A DNA stretch of 64,000 nucleotides from positions 62,001 to 126,000 of the forward strand of contig NZ_CP041406.1 in the NCBI RefSeq assembly GCF_014905135.1, in the 5' to 3' direction. Shown here piece after piece: positions 26,833 to 35,117 of this stretch (position 1 is its first letter; every line of letters starts with the position of its first letter). The notes under the pieces are model-generated. The model worked only from the letters and a program-made list of their open reading frames with translations, was not told where the DNA came from and searched no databases. Made by a program: the position numbers and the translations under genes. Source of the DNA: Sulfurimonas paralvinellae. Its GTDB lineage: Bacteria > Campylobacterota > Campylobacteria > Campylobacterales > Sulfurimonadaceae.

Positions 26833-27780
26833 GATAATAAGATAGATAAAAAATGGTCCGCCGATAAGGGCGGTGATGATGCCGATTGGCAGTTCGCTCT
26901 GTGTCGGCAGACTGCGTGAGAGTGTATCGCAAAAGACCAAGAAAAATCCTCCAAAAAGAGCTGTTTTTATGATGCGTTTTGCAATTGTTACAGGGTAGAG
27001 CTTTGCAACGATGTGCGGTACGACAAGCCCTACAAATCCGATAGGCCCGGAGATGCTCACAAGCAGACCGATAGACAAAGAGGCGATGAGCAGTAAAATG
27101 AGCGTGATCTTTTTACTCTCCACACCTTTGAGCGTTGCGCTCTCCTCTGAAATACCAAGGAGTTGCAGCTCGAACCGGTAGCTATAGACTCCGATTAGCA
27201 AGACAACGGCGGCAACACTGATGAGCAGCGGTGAATTCCAGCCGATGATGGAGAGTGAGCCCATGGTAAAGCGGATGAGCATATCGTTTTGGATGGTATT
27301 GCCAAGATAAAAGACAAGCATCAAAGCAGAGGTGTAAAAGAGTGAGAGTGCGATGCCTAAAAGCAGTAGTGATGTTTGTTGAGAGCCTTTTAAAAATCTG
27401 GCGAGATAGAGCAGTAAAAAGATGGTAAGCATTGCGCCTAAAAAGCCAAAGAGAGTTACTGCTCCAATGCCAAAGAGAATGGAGGCAAGACCGAGTTTGA
27501 TGGCAATGCCGGCACCCAATGTTGCCCCGCTTGAGATGCCTAAAGTATAAGGTGTCATCAGAGAATTGCGAAAGAGAGTTTGAAAAAGCAGACCGCTGAG
27601 TGCTAAAATAAGTCCGGCAAAAAAGGTAAAGATAACACGCGGCAGACGGATGTCATAAAAAATCTGCGCACTGAGTGTATCTAGATGAAAAATGTCTGAA
27701 AGGTTCAGATCAACTGCTCCCATAAAGGGAGAAAAGAGTAAAACACCAATAAGCAGACCCCAGATGACAAATCTAGGCAT
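26818..27780 (-). CDS. btuC: Cobalamin/iron-type ABC transporter permease
   Basis: 320 aa, about ten membrane helices, FecCD/BtuC family: DIRLPRVIFTFFAGLILALSG (42-62), SLMTPYTLGISSGATLG, and SGPIGFVGLVVPHIV (248-262), which is the loop that contacts the ATPase. Forms the channel dimer with BtuD. Substrate inferred as vitamin B12 because btuD, btuF and btuB adjoin and cob genes are near; a siderophore transporter of the same family cannot be excluded by motif alone. Confidence 0.85.
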   Translation of the reverse strand: MPRFVIWGLLIGVLLFSPFMGAVDLNLSDIFHLDTLSAQIFYDIRLPRVIFTFFAGLILALSGLLFQTLFRNSLMTPYTLGISSGATLGAGIAIKLGLASILFGIGAVTLFGFLGAMLTIFLLLYLARFLKGSQQTSLLLLGIALSLFYTSALMLVFYLGNTIQNDMLIRFTMGSLSIIGWNSPLLISVAAVVLLIGVYSYRFELQLLGISEESATLKGVESKKITLILLLIASLSIGLLVSISGPIGFVGLVVPHIVAKLYPVTIAKRIIKTALFGGFFLVFCDTLSRSLPTQSELPIGIITALIGGPFFIYLIISRIK

Positions 27781-28498
27781 ACTGCACCGCCAAAGATTGG
27801 ATCTTTACATCATAGAGGCTGCTGAGATTATCATCTTCAAAAAAGTTCTCGGTAAAATAGTGTGCTTTTTTCTCTTGTAAAAAAAGAACAGGCGAGTCAA
27901 TGTAGTGTGCCAAATGTAAGTCGTGTGTTATTAAAACTGTTTGGTGTGTTTGTTTGAGATTTTTGATATGCTCGGCGATTATTTTGGAGTTTTTTGGATC
28001 AAGATTTGCCGTTGGTTCGTCAAAGATGATAATCTCGCTCTCCTGCGTGAGCGCTTGTGCAATGAGCGCAAGTGCGGTCTCCCCTGAACTGAGGGATGAA
28101 AGTGTCTGCTCTTTTAGATGAGCAAGACCAAAGAGTTCTAAATTTGCGGAGGCGATGCTCCTGTCTTTATCGCTATAGTCCAAAAAACTCTCTTTGTGTG
28201 CGAATCTCCCCTGCAAAACGAACTCCGCAAGCGTTATAAACTCATCATAAAACTCTAGCTTTGTAGGAATGTATGCTATCTTCTTCGCTCTCTCTTTTGC
28301 TTCATATGCTTTCAGATTTTTTGTATCAATGATAATCTTGCCTGTGTAATCAAGCAGACCGCAAAATGCTTTTGCAAGTGTGCTTTTTCCCGAACCGTTT
28401 GCACCGAGAATATTCAGGTGAGAATCAATGATTAACGAGATATCTTGCAGTATCGGTTTTTCATCATAGCCCAGAGAGAGGCGGCTGAGTTCAATCAT
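27773..28498 (-). CDS. btuD: ABC transporter ATPase for cobalamin uptake
   Basis: 241 aa from MIELSRL. Walker A GANGSGKST near residues 33-41, signature LSSGETALALIAQAL near 131-145 (SSGE in place of SGGQ), Walker B IIIFDEPTANLDP near 150-162 and a switch His in LITHD. It powers the BtuC channel. A GTG four codons earlier is possible, but the ATG shares bases with the btuF stop and gives the natural family N-terminus. Overlaps btuC by 8 nt. Confidence 0.87.
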   Translation of the reverse strand: MIELSRLSLGYDEKPILQDISLIIDSHLNILGANGSGKSTLAKAFCGLLDYTGKIIIDTKNLKAYEAKERAKKIAYIPTKLEFYDEFITLAEFVLQGRFAHKESFLDYSDKDRSIASANLELFGLAHLKEQTLSSLSSGETALALIAQALTQESEIIIFDEPTANLDPKNSKIIAEHIKNLKQTHQTVLITHDLHLAHYIDSPVLFLQEKKAHYFTENFFEDDNLSSLYDVKIQSLAVQYA

Positions 28499-29312
28499 CC
28501 AGCATCTCACGTGAGAGGCGTTTGATTGTCAGAGCGACTCTTTGGGATGGAATGTGCAGGTAGTCTTCATCAACGATGGATATCTTTTTGTTTCTCGCTG
28601 CGGCAGTCGGCAATGCATACCAAGCGGCCAAAGCTTTTTGAACATTTACATTTGGTTCGGTTGCGTGAGAGTGAAGGATGATGATCTGTTCGGGATTGAG
28701 GGCAATGATGTTTTCATAACCCAGCACCGGTTGCGAGACGGCATCATCTTTGTAGGCATTTGTATTGCCCGTGAGTTTAATGATGTCATCAAAAAAGATA
28801 TCGCTGCCGGCTATATAGATGCCGCTTCTCAGATCCTCATGCAGTCCGTAAACGATGAGAACGGAGTGTGGTTTTTTTGATTTTTTGATTTTATTGATAC
28901 TATTTGTTATATCTGTTATAAGTTTGTTAGCCTGTTTTGTTTTTGAGATTGTTTGACCTAAAAGGAGTATGGAATTTTCTATGTCTTTAATAATTTTTAG
29001 TTTGAGTTTAAGTGTCTTTATATGAAAATAGCCCAGTTTTTCTAAAGTTTGTGCGTTAAATGTCTGTCCCACGACAAGTGTCGGATGGTGAGAGAGGATC
29101 TTTTCTATGTTCGGGTTGGTATAACCGCCGATAATCGGCAGCTTTTGCGCCGCTTTTGGATAGAGCGAATAAGAAGAGGTCGCCACAAGTTCATCTCCCG
29201 CACCAAGACCGTAAATGATCTCGGTAATGGAAGGCGAGAGCGAAATAATCCGCTCACCTGCGTGAAGGTTGAGTATAAAAAATGAGATAAGGAGAAATAT
29301 TTTTATACTCAC
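28491..29312 (-). CDS. btuF: Periplasmic cobalamin-binding protein
   Basis: 273 aa with a signal peptide (residues 1-18). The start of the mature part, RIISLSPSITEIIYGLGAGDELVATSSY, is the BtuF/TroA-fold signature, and PIIGGYTNPNIEKILSHHPTLVV follows. It would deliver cobalamin from BtuB to BtuCD. Lies between btuB and btuD with an 11-nt gap to btuB, so one operon btuB-btuF-btuD-btuC is likely. Confidence 0.85.
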   Translation of the reverse strand: MSIKIFLLISFFILNLHAGERIISLSPSITEIIYGLGAGDELVATSSYSLYPKAAQKLPIIGGYTNPNIEKILSHHPTLVVGQTFNAQTLEKLGYFHIKTLKLKLKIIKDIENSILLLGQTISKTKQANKLITDITNSINKIKKSKKPHSVLIVYGLHEDLRSGIYIAGSDIFFDDIIKLTGNTNAYKDDAVSQPVLGYENIIALNPEQIIILHSHATEPNVNVQKALAAWYALPTAAARNKKISIVDEDYLHIPSQRVALTIKRLSREMLDD

Positions 29313-29323
29313 ACTGTTTCCTT

Positions 29324-31201
29324 TTAGTATTTTAGATTAAGACCGACGTAGGCACTGCGTCCTGCTGTTGCATATCCGTCAACAGTTTGATAGTATTTAT
29401 CTGTAATATTGTCAATTTTAGCATAAAATGTGAGATTTTTATTTGCTCTGACATTTGTTACGAAATTTGCAACTGTATATTTACCTGTTTGTGCACCTTG
29501 ATTATCTGCTTTGTCGTAACGTGTTCCAATATATTGTGCATTGACACCAAAATCGATATCATCAGTTGCATAGTACGTTGCCGTCACATCAAGTTGTGAT
29601 TTTGGGCGACGAGCAAGATTTTTATTATCTGCATCTTTTGCATCAAGGTAAGTGTAGAGAGCTTTCACTCCTAAAAAGTCAAAATAGAAATCTTCATACC
29701 CGAGTTCAACACCTTTAAATTTTGATATACCGGAAATTTGAATATAGCCAAGTGTCCAGTCATAATCAATTAAGTCGGTGATTTCATTATAAAAACCTGT
29801 TACCCAAACAGTATCATTACCAAAAGTGATGTCACTTGTCTTTGATTTTTCAGGTTTAAGGTTTGGATTTGCTCCCCATTGTCCATAAAGTTGCCCAAGT
29901 GTAGGTGCATTATAGCCTGAACCTATATTGGCACTAATATACAGATCATCTTTTAAAAACTGCTTGATACCTAGTTTACCAGTAAGAGAATTATCAAAAT
30001 TATTGTATTTGTCATAACGGACAGACTCTGTGATGATTGTGTTGTTATCAGCTAAAAGATGAAGTTTATTGTAGTTTGTACCATAAACGGCAATTGCAGA
30101 ATAGCTTTTATCAACATTTGGCGTAATATCAGTCTGCTTAAATTTTTGATAGGATGCTCCGACTCTTAAAAAACTATCTTTCATATAGTCTATCTTATCA
30201 TCTAGCTTGATTTCGTTTACAGAACCTTTGTAATTTGTAGTAGCTGGTAAAGAAGTAAACCAATCCACATATGTTACATCTCTTTTGAAAGTAGATAAAT
30301 TGTATTGCAGGGTAATATTATTGAGGGTGTCTTTGTGTTTTAATGCAAGTGTATAGAAACGATTCTGTAAGTATGTATTTGGCACTGTTGAATCATTTGC
30401 AGTTCCTGCTCCTTTGTCATAATGTACTAAAGAGTTGATTGCCTGAATATTTGCTTCTACTCTATCATTATCTGTGATGTTGTATCCAAATTTTGTATTG
30501 AGTGTTTTGTTTTCATAGCTGTCTTTTTCAAGTCCCAAATCATCATATCTTTTTCCATAATTTGTTTCAGATTGTGTTGGTTCTGCAGCTGAAAACCCGT
30601 CATTATCAAAATAGGTTCCTGATGCAAGAAAATCATATTTTTTAGTGGCATACGAGGCAGTAAGTGATGTTTGCAGCGTATCATATGCGCCATATTCCAT
30701 GTTTACATTTGTATGCAATCCTTTTTTCGCTTTTGATGTGATGATATTGATAACACCTCCACTTGCATCACTTCCCCAAACGCCTGATTGGGCACCTTTA
30801 ATGATTTCAATCTGTTCTACATTATTTAGCATAATTTGTGAAAATTCTGCTGTTGCACCAATGGCTGTAGGATTGTTGTAACGTACACCATCGATAAGAA
30901 CGAGAATTCTTTTTGAACTCATACCTCTAAGATAAATAGATGAAGATGTTCCTGGTCCACCATTTTGAGTCATAGGCATATTTGCCAATTTGTGAAGCGC
31001 TTCATTGAGTGTTGTAACACGAGAATCTTCTATTTCTTCTTTTGTAATAACAGTTACACTGTCTGTTACATCCTTTTTATTAAGTGCTGTTCCTTGTGAA
31101 GTGCTTACTTCAATATTGTTCAATGTGTATTGATTCTGTGCTTGAAGTGTTCCTGCTAGTAGAGCAACTGAAATGAGTGATAGTTGTATTGTTCTTTGCA
31201 T
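29324..31201 (-). CDS. btuB: TonB-dependent outer-membrane receptor, probable vitamin B12 receptor
   Basis: 625 aa. Signal peptide (1-21), a plug domain with LNNIEVSTSQG near the N-terminus, SSIYLRGMSSKRILVLIDGVRYNNP, IEIIKGAQSGVWGSDASGGVINIIT, and a 22-strand barrel ending YVGLNLKY. Length and position ahead of btuF support BtuB. AAGGA lies before the ATG. No B12 riboswitch box is visible in the 240 bp upstream; that space instead holds a possible 52-codon reading frame. The gene appears more AT-rich than its neighbours and holds none of the frequent TGCGTGAG words, which could mean later acquisition. Confidence 0.87.
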   Translation of the reverse strand: MQRTIQLSLISVALLAGTLQAQNQYTLNNIEVSTSQGTALNKKDVTDSVTVITKEEIEDSRVTTLNEALHKLANMPMTQNGGPGTSSSIYLRGMSSKRILVLIDGVRYNNPTAIGATAEFSQIMLNNVEQIEIIKGAQSGVWGSDASGGVINIITSKAKKGLHTNVNMEYGAYDTLQTSLTASYATKKYDFLASGTYFDNDGFSAAEPTQSETNYGKRYDDLGLEKDSYENKTLNTKFGYNITDNDRVEANIQAINSLVHYDKGAGTANDSTVPNTYLQNRFYTLALKHKDTLNNITLQYNLSTFKRDVTYVDWFTSLPATTNYKGSVNEIKLDDKIDYMKDSFLRVGASYQKFKQTDITPNVDKSYSAIAVYGTNYNKLHLLADNNTIITESVRYDKYNNFDNSLTGKLGIKQFLKDDLYISANIGSGYNAPTLGQLYGQWGANPNLKPEKSKTSDITFGNDTVWVTGFYNEITDLIDYDWTLGYIQISGISKFKGVELGYEDFYFDFLGVKALYTYLDAKDADNKNLARRPKSQLDVTATYYATDDIDFGVNAQYIGTRYDKADNQGAQTGKYTVANFVTNVRANKNLTFYAKIDNITDKYYQTVDGYATAGRSAYVGLNLKY

Positions 31202-31255
31202 TATAATCCTTATAGTTATGTTTGTTTTTTGTTTTGCTAATTAGGTTTTATTGGA

Positions 31256-31414
31256 TTATGCAGAGGGTGGGGAAGCTATTTTAATGACAAGAGGCTTGCC
31301 GTTTAGAGTGCATACCGAAGCGCTGCTTGCAACTATCTTTTGAAGAGATATATAGGCTTGTATCGCTGCTAATGTAAAGTAGTTTTTTCCAAAACCTTTA
31401 GGTGTATGCTTCAT
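31256..31414 (-). CDS. Possible 52-residue small protein upstream of btuB
   Basis: ATG-initiated frame of 52 codons beginning MKHTPKGFGKNY and ending KIASPPSA, stopping 55 nt before btuB. A TAAAAT box lies 7 nt before the ATG, the same spacing as at clearly real genes. It has one Cys and no membrane segment. It could be a real small protein co-transcribed with btuB, a leader peptide, or chance. No homologue is known to me. Confidence 0.35.
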   Translation of the reverse strand: MKHTPKGFGKNYFTLAAIQAYISLQKIVASSASVCTLNGKPLVIKIASPPSA

Positions 31415-31421
31415 AAATCGA

Positions 31422-31435
31422 ATTTTAGCTAAAAT
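31422..31435. promoter_or_regulatory. Palindromic -10 element serving both strands
   Basis: ATTTTAGCTAAAAT is a 14-bp perfect palindrome. Read rightward its TAAAAT ends 6 nt before the NFACT-protein ATG (31442); read leftward its TAAAAT ends 7 nt before the small-ORF ATG (31414). A shared bidirectional promoter is likely. Confidence 0.45.
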
Positions 31436-31441
31436 AATCTT

Positions 31442-32767
31442 ATGAAACTATCCCATCTCAAACAAATTGTAAACTATTTAAAGAATTTTAAAAAAATCAG
31501 TGCTGTCCATCGAGTCAGTGACACCATTATTAAAGTCGTTTTTGACAAAAATGATACGCTCTACTTCAATATGCAGCGCTCCAACTCTTCCATCTTTAAG
31601 TGTCAGGAGTATCCGCGTTCAAAGGTCTATAACGCTCCTTTTGATGTTATCTTGGCGAAGCGTTTTAACCGCTCGAATATTTTAGGCATTGAACTTGTCA
31701 ACGGCGATAAGATCATTCGTTTTAAAACCTCGCTGGCTTCGGCGTACAAAGAGGAGATAACCTATCTTCAGTTTGAATTTACCGGAAAATATACCAATGT
31801 CATCATTTTAGATGAAGATATGGTCGTTTTGGAAGCCCTGCGCCATATTGATCTCTTTTCTTCGTTTCGTGAGGTGCGTGTCGGGCAAAAACTCCTTGAT
31901 GTTCCGGCGGCTCCGTTTACACCAAAAGAGTATCCGCTTGAAGATGTTGAAGCCTATCTGTATGAGGTTTATGAAAAAGAACAAAATGCAAAATTGAGCA
32001 GCCTTAAAAAACAAAAAGTGGCACTGCTGAGTAAAAAGCTTAAAAAACTGCAAAAACTTTACGAGAGATTGGAGTCACAGGAAGAGCTTGAAGCAGAAGC
32101 ACAGAGGTATGAGCATTATGGCAATCTTGTCCTTTCTAATGTGCACAATATCAAACCTTACAGTGAAGTGCTTTATCTCAATGATTATGACGGCTCTGTT
32201 GTTGAAGTACCGCTGCAGAAGCCTCACGCAACACCCTTTACCATAAGTGAAATGTTCTTTACAAAAAGTAAAAAGGCAAAACAACGCGCAAAACATCTGC
32301 ATATTGAAGAAGAATCTCTGAGAAGTAAGATAGAGCATATCAAACTCTTTATCAATACCGTCGAGGAAGCAAAAGACATTGCTAAAATTGAGCTGCTCTT
32401 TCCAAAACGCATACAGAATAAAAAGGTCAAACAAGATGATTCCATAGAGACATTCTGGATAGAGGGATATAAAGTAGAGTTGGGCAAGAATGAAAAGGGC
32501 AATATCGCCGTGCTTAAAAATGCCAAAGCGAGAGATATCTGGCTGCATATGCGAGATATGCCTTCGTGTCATGTTATCATTCATACCGACAAACAGCAGC
32601 TGCCGCAAAACATTATAGCCGCAGCGGCAAGGCTCTGTGTTGATTTTACAACGACTTCAAAAGATCGATATTTAGTCGATTATACTCCAAGACGTGAAGT
32701 GACCATACAAAATGGGGCAAATGTGCTGTATAATAAGTACAAGACAATAGAGGTAGATACGCGATAA
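31442..32767 (+). CDS. NFACT family protein (RqcH/fibronectin-binding-like)
   Basis: 441 aa. The N-terminal NFACT-N region is followed by a long coiled coil (about residues 180-225 and 275-305) and a C-terminal NFACT-R domain with ARDIWLHMRDMPSCHVII and NIIAAAARLCVDF. RqcH-type members bind stalled 50S-peptidyl-tRNA complexes and add C-terminal Ala tails that tag the chain for decay. At 441 aa it is shorter than Bacillus RqcH (about 570). Promoter TAAAAT sits 6 nt before the ATG without a ribosome binding site. Confidence 0.85.
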   Translation: MKLSHLKQIVNYLKNFKKISAVHRVSDTIIKVVFDKNDTLYFNMQRSNSSIFKCQEYPRSKVYNAPFDVILAKRFNRSNILGIELVNGDKIIRFKTSLASAYKEEITYLQFEFTGKYTNVIILDEDMVVLEALRHIDLFSSFREVRVGQKLLDVPAAPFTPKEYPLEDVEAYLYEVYEKEQNAKLSSLKKQKVALLSKKLKKLQKLYERLESQEELEAEAQRYEHYGNLVLSNVHNIKPYSEVLYLNDYDGSVVEVPLQKPHATPFTISEMFFTKSKKAKQRAKHLHIEEESLRSKIEHIKLFINTVEEAKDIAKIELLFPKRIQNKKVKQDDSIETFWIEGYKVELGKNEKGNIAVLKNAKARDIWLHMRDMPSCHVIIHTDKQQLPQNIIAAAARLCVDFTTTSKDRYLVDYTPRREVTIQNGANVLYNKYKTIEVDTR

Positions 32768-32869
32768 CTGTGAAAATCTTAAAAAGTAGAGCTTTTTGTA
32801 GCTTTAGTGCCCTAGCGGCTAGCGGAGTAAAAGGGATTTTATTCCTTTTGCGGACAAAATAATGCAAGA

Positions 32870-32890
32870 GGTTCCCTTGTTTTGGGAACC
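32870..32890. repeat. Perfect stem-loop in the leader of the 107-aa gene
   Basis: GGTTCCC - TTGTTTT - GGGAACC, 7-bp stem, just before the GGGAGAG ribosome binding site of the gene at 32909. A second imperfect stem-loop (AAAAGG...CCTTTT) lies at 32829-32849. The 141-bp gap otherwise holds no gene. Confidence 0.6.
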
Positions 32891-32908
32891 AAAAGAAGGG
32901 AGAGTATT

Positions 32909-33232
32909 ATGGCTGTAGGACCAATCGGAAACGCAATACTTGTTAACCAGATGACGCCTGCAGTTACTCCTGTACAAGGTGGGCAGTATACTCGTTATGA
33001 ACTGCAGAATATCGCCGCGCAGATGGCAGTTCAGGAAAAACAAAAAGAGGTCGAAGAGGTTCGTCCTGCCGAAGAGAACCATGCCGTAGATCCTGATCGT
33101 GAGCATACCCGTCAGGAAGCTGATGAAGAGATGAGTGAAGAGGCAAAGTCACCCAGAAAAACAGCTTCAGAAGATGAAGCTAAAGAGATTGAGAAAGAAG
33201 AGGGTATTCACCTATTAGATATTAAAGTCTGA
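32909..33232 (+). CDS. Conserved small acidic protein of unknown function
   Basis: 107 aa from MAVGPIGNAI; GGGAGAG lies about 6 nt upstream, so an earlier frame start at 32882 is rejected. The first 45 residues are neutral with NQMTPAVTPVQGGQYTRYELQN; the rest is very rich in Glu, Lys and Arg and probably helical or disordered. I recognise the N-terminal pattern as recurring in Campylobacterota but know no function. It is followed by cdsA. Confidence 0.72.
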   Translation: MAVGPIGNAILVNQMTPAVTPVQGGQYTRYELQNIAAQMAVQEKQKEVEEVRPAEENHAVDPDREHTRQEADEEMSEEAKSPRKTASEDEAKEIEKEEGIHLLDIKV

Positions 33233-33237
33233 TTGGG

Positions 33238-33243
33238 TATAAT
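33238..33243 (+). promoter_or_regulatory. -10 box of cdsA
   Basis: TATAAT immediately after the preceding stop codon; the leader contains AGGAA before the cdsA ATG. Confidence 0.5.
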
Positions 33244-33269
33244 CTCACAATTACAATTTAGGAATTTTT

Positions 33270-34025
33270 ATGAGTATGTTTGGTGAGCATAAAGAGCGAA
33301 TTTTAACAGGTCTTGCACTTTTAGCAGGTGTTTTGATCGTCGGTTTTATAGATAACTTTTTTCTGATGTGGCTTGTTTTTGGTGTCATTTACATTCTTGC
33401 TTTTAAAGAAGCGATCAAGCTTTTTGGTGTTGAGAGAGACGGGCTCATCCCTTTTGCTGTCGGCCTTTGGCTGATTGCCGGAATATATCCTTACGGTGAT
33501 GACCTCTTCGTTCTTGCAGGTGTGGCTTATGCCGGTGCTGTGGCTTTTAACAAAGAGCTTAAATGGGTAGATTTCTTCCCGTTCATCTATCCGACCGCCG
33601 GCATCTTGTTTATGTTTACGATGTATGAAGAGTATGGTGTAATGGCGCTGCTTTGGCTTGTAGCGGTTGTGGCATTGACAGATATCGGTGCGTATGCTGT
33701 AGGAAAAAGCATAGGAAAAACTCCTTTTTGTGAGACATCTCCAAATAAAACCATGGAAGGGGTTGTTGGCGGTGTAGTCGTCGCGACTGCAGGAGGTATG
33801 TTCTTTGGACTGCCGATCGTTGATCTTGGAGTTGCATTTTTAATCTCATTTTTTGTTGCAGTGAGTTCCGTGTTTGGTGACCTTTTTGAATCTTCTCTCA
33901 AACGTCAGGCTGGTGTAAAAGACAGTGGTGATCTACTGCCTGGACACGGTGGTGTACTTGACCGCATAGACGGCTATCTTTTTGGTGGTATCGTCATGCT
34001 TGTTCTGCTTCGAGGACTTGTCTAA
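33270..34025 (+). CDS. cdsA: Phosphatidate cytidylyltransferase
   Basis: 251 aa, about eight membrane helices. The C-terminal family signature is clear: SPNKTMEGVVGG (near 150-161), FGDLFESSLKRQAGVKDSGDLLPGHGGVLDRIDGYLFG (near 202-239) with the metal-binding acidic residues. It makes CDP-diacylglycerol from CTP and phosphatidic acid in the inner membrane. The stop is followed without a gap by the TTG of dxr, so cdsA-dxr-tsaD is an operon. Confidence 0.95.
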   Translation: MSMFGEHKERILTGLALLAGVLIVGFIDNFFLMWLVFGVIYILAFKEAIKLFGVERDGLIPFAVGLWLIAGIYPYGDDLFVLAGVAYAGAVAFNKELKWVDFFPFIYPTAGILFMFTMYEEYGVMALLWLVAVVALTDIGAYAVGKSIGKTPFCETSPNKTMEGVVGGVVVATAGGMFFGLPIVDLGVAFLISFFVAVSSVFGDLFESSLKRQAGVKDSGDLLPGHGGVLDRIDGYLFGGIVMLVLLRGLV

Positions 34026-35111
34026 TTGTCCATAGTTCTTTTAGGTTCAACCGGTTCTATTGGGGTCAATACTCTGCTTGTCGCAAAACGTTTCGGTATC
34101 AAAGTTGAGGTGCTTGTCTGCGGTAAGAATATTGCACTTTTAAATGAACAGATTCAAGAGTATAGTCCAAAAGTTGTTGTTATCGCTGATAAAGCAGATG
34201 TGCCAAAAGTCAATCATGTCTGCGTGAGATATGGACAGGAGGCTATTTTAGAAGCCATCGAGGCATCGCAAAGCGGACTTGTTGTCAATGCACTTGTTGG
34301 TTTTTTAGGGCTTCGTCCAACGCTCAAGGCAATAGAGTGCGGCAAGCGTGTCGCCCTGGCAAATAAAGAGTCTCTTGTAGCAGGCGGTGCTTTTATTGAC
34401 ACCTCGAAGATTCAGCCAATAGACAGTGAACATTTTGGGCTGTGGTATCTACTGCAAGATCGGCCGGTTTCAAGGATGACAATTACGGCAAGCGGTGGTG
34501 CATTTCGTGACTGGCCGCTTGAAAAACTCGCTCACGCAACGCTTGCAGATACTCAAAAACATCCAAACTGGTCGATGGGACAAAAGATAACCATTGATTC
34601 AGCTACAATGGTCAATAAAATGTTTGAGCTTTTAGAAGCGCGCTGGCTTTTTGGCGAGGGCAAAAATGGGGTAACGGCGTTTGATGCTATCATCGAGACA
34701 AAGTCGCTCATTCATGCTATGATTGACTTTAAAGACGGCTCAACGACAGCACACTTTGCTCACGCAAGCATGCAGTTGCCTATTGCGTATGCGCTTGATA
34801 AAAAGATGGATGAGAGTATTTTAGAGCATGTCAATCTACTTGATGTTGGCTCATTGGAATTTAGAAAAATAGAGAAAGAGCGATATCCAGTATGGGAAAT
34901 CAAAGAAGAACTCTTGAAAAATCCATATCTTGGTGTTGTTATCAATGCTGCTAATGAAGCTGCCATAGAGAAGTTCATTGCAAAAGAGATAGGATTTATG
35001 GATATTAGTAAAAATATCATTCATGCTTTTGAAAATTTTAGTGATGCCGTTCCTGCCAATGTGGATGATGTATTTACTATTGATGAAGAAGTGCGAAATT
35101 TTGCAAGGTAA
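34026..35111 (+). CDS. dxr: 1-deoxy-D-xylulose 5-phosphate reductoisomerase
   Basis: 361 aa. NADPH-binding LLGSTGSIGVNTL at residues 5-17, LANKESLVAGG near 115-125, the metal/substrate region IQPIDSEHFGLWYLL, ITASGGAFRDWP and WSMGQKITIDSATMVNKMFE near 177-196. It makes MEP, the first committed step of the non-mevalonate isoprenoid pathway. The start is a TTG directly after the cdsA stop; the family N-terminus fits it. Confidence 0.95.
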   Translation: MSIVLLGSTGSIGVNTLLVAKRFGIKVEVLVCGKNIALLNEQIQEYSPKVVVIADKADVPKVNHVCVRYGQEAILEAIEASQSGLVVNALVGFLGLRPTLKAIECGKRVALANKESLVAGGAFIDTSKIQPIDSEHFGLWYLLQDRPVSRMTITASGGAFRDWPLEKLAHATLADTQKHPNWSMGQKITIDSATMVNKMFELLEARWLFGEGKNGVTAFDAIIETKSLIHAMIDFKDGSTTAHFAHASMQLPIAYALDKKMDESILEHVNLLDVGSLEFRKIEKERYPVWEIKEELLKNPYLGVVINAANEAAIEKFIAKEIGFMDISKNIIHAFENFSDAVPANVDDVFTIDEEVRNFAR

Positions 35112-35117
35112 AGTATA

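Noticed and set aside
31202-31441. B12 riboswitch upstream of btuB
   Set aside because: I looked on the minus strand for the B12-box and a surrounding conserved core and found neither.
32075-32608. 177-codon minus-strand frame inside the NFACT gene
   Set aside because: Antisense to a gene with clear family motifs; Phe/Leu/Cys-rich translation is what the complement of Lys/Glu-rich coiled coil gives.
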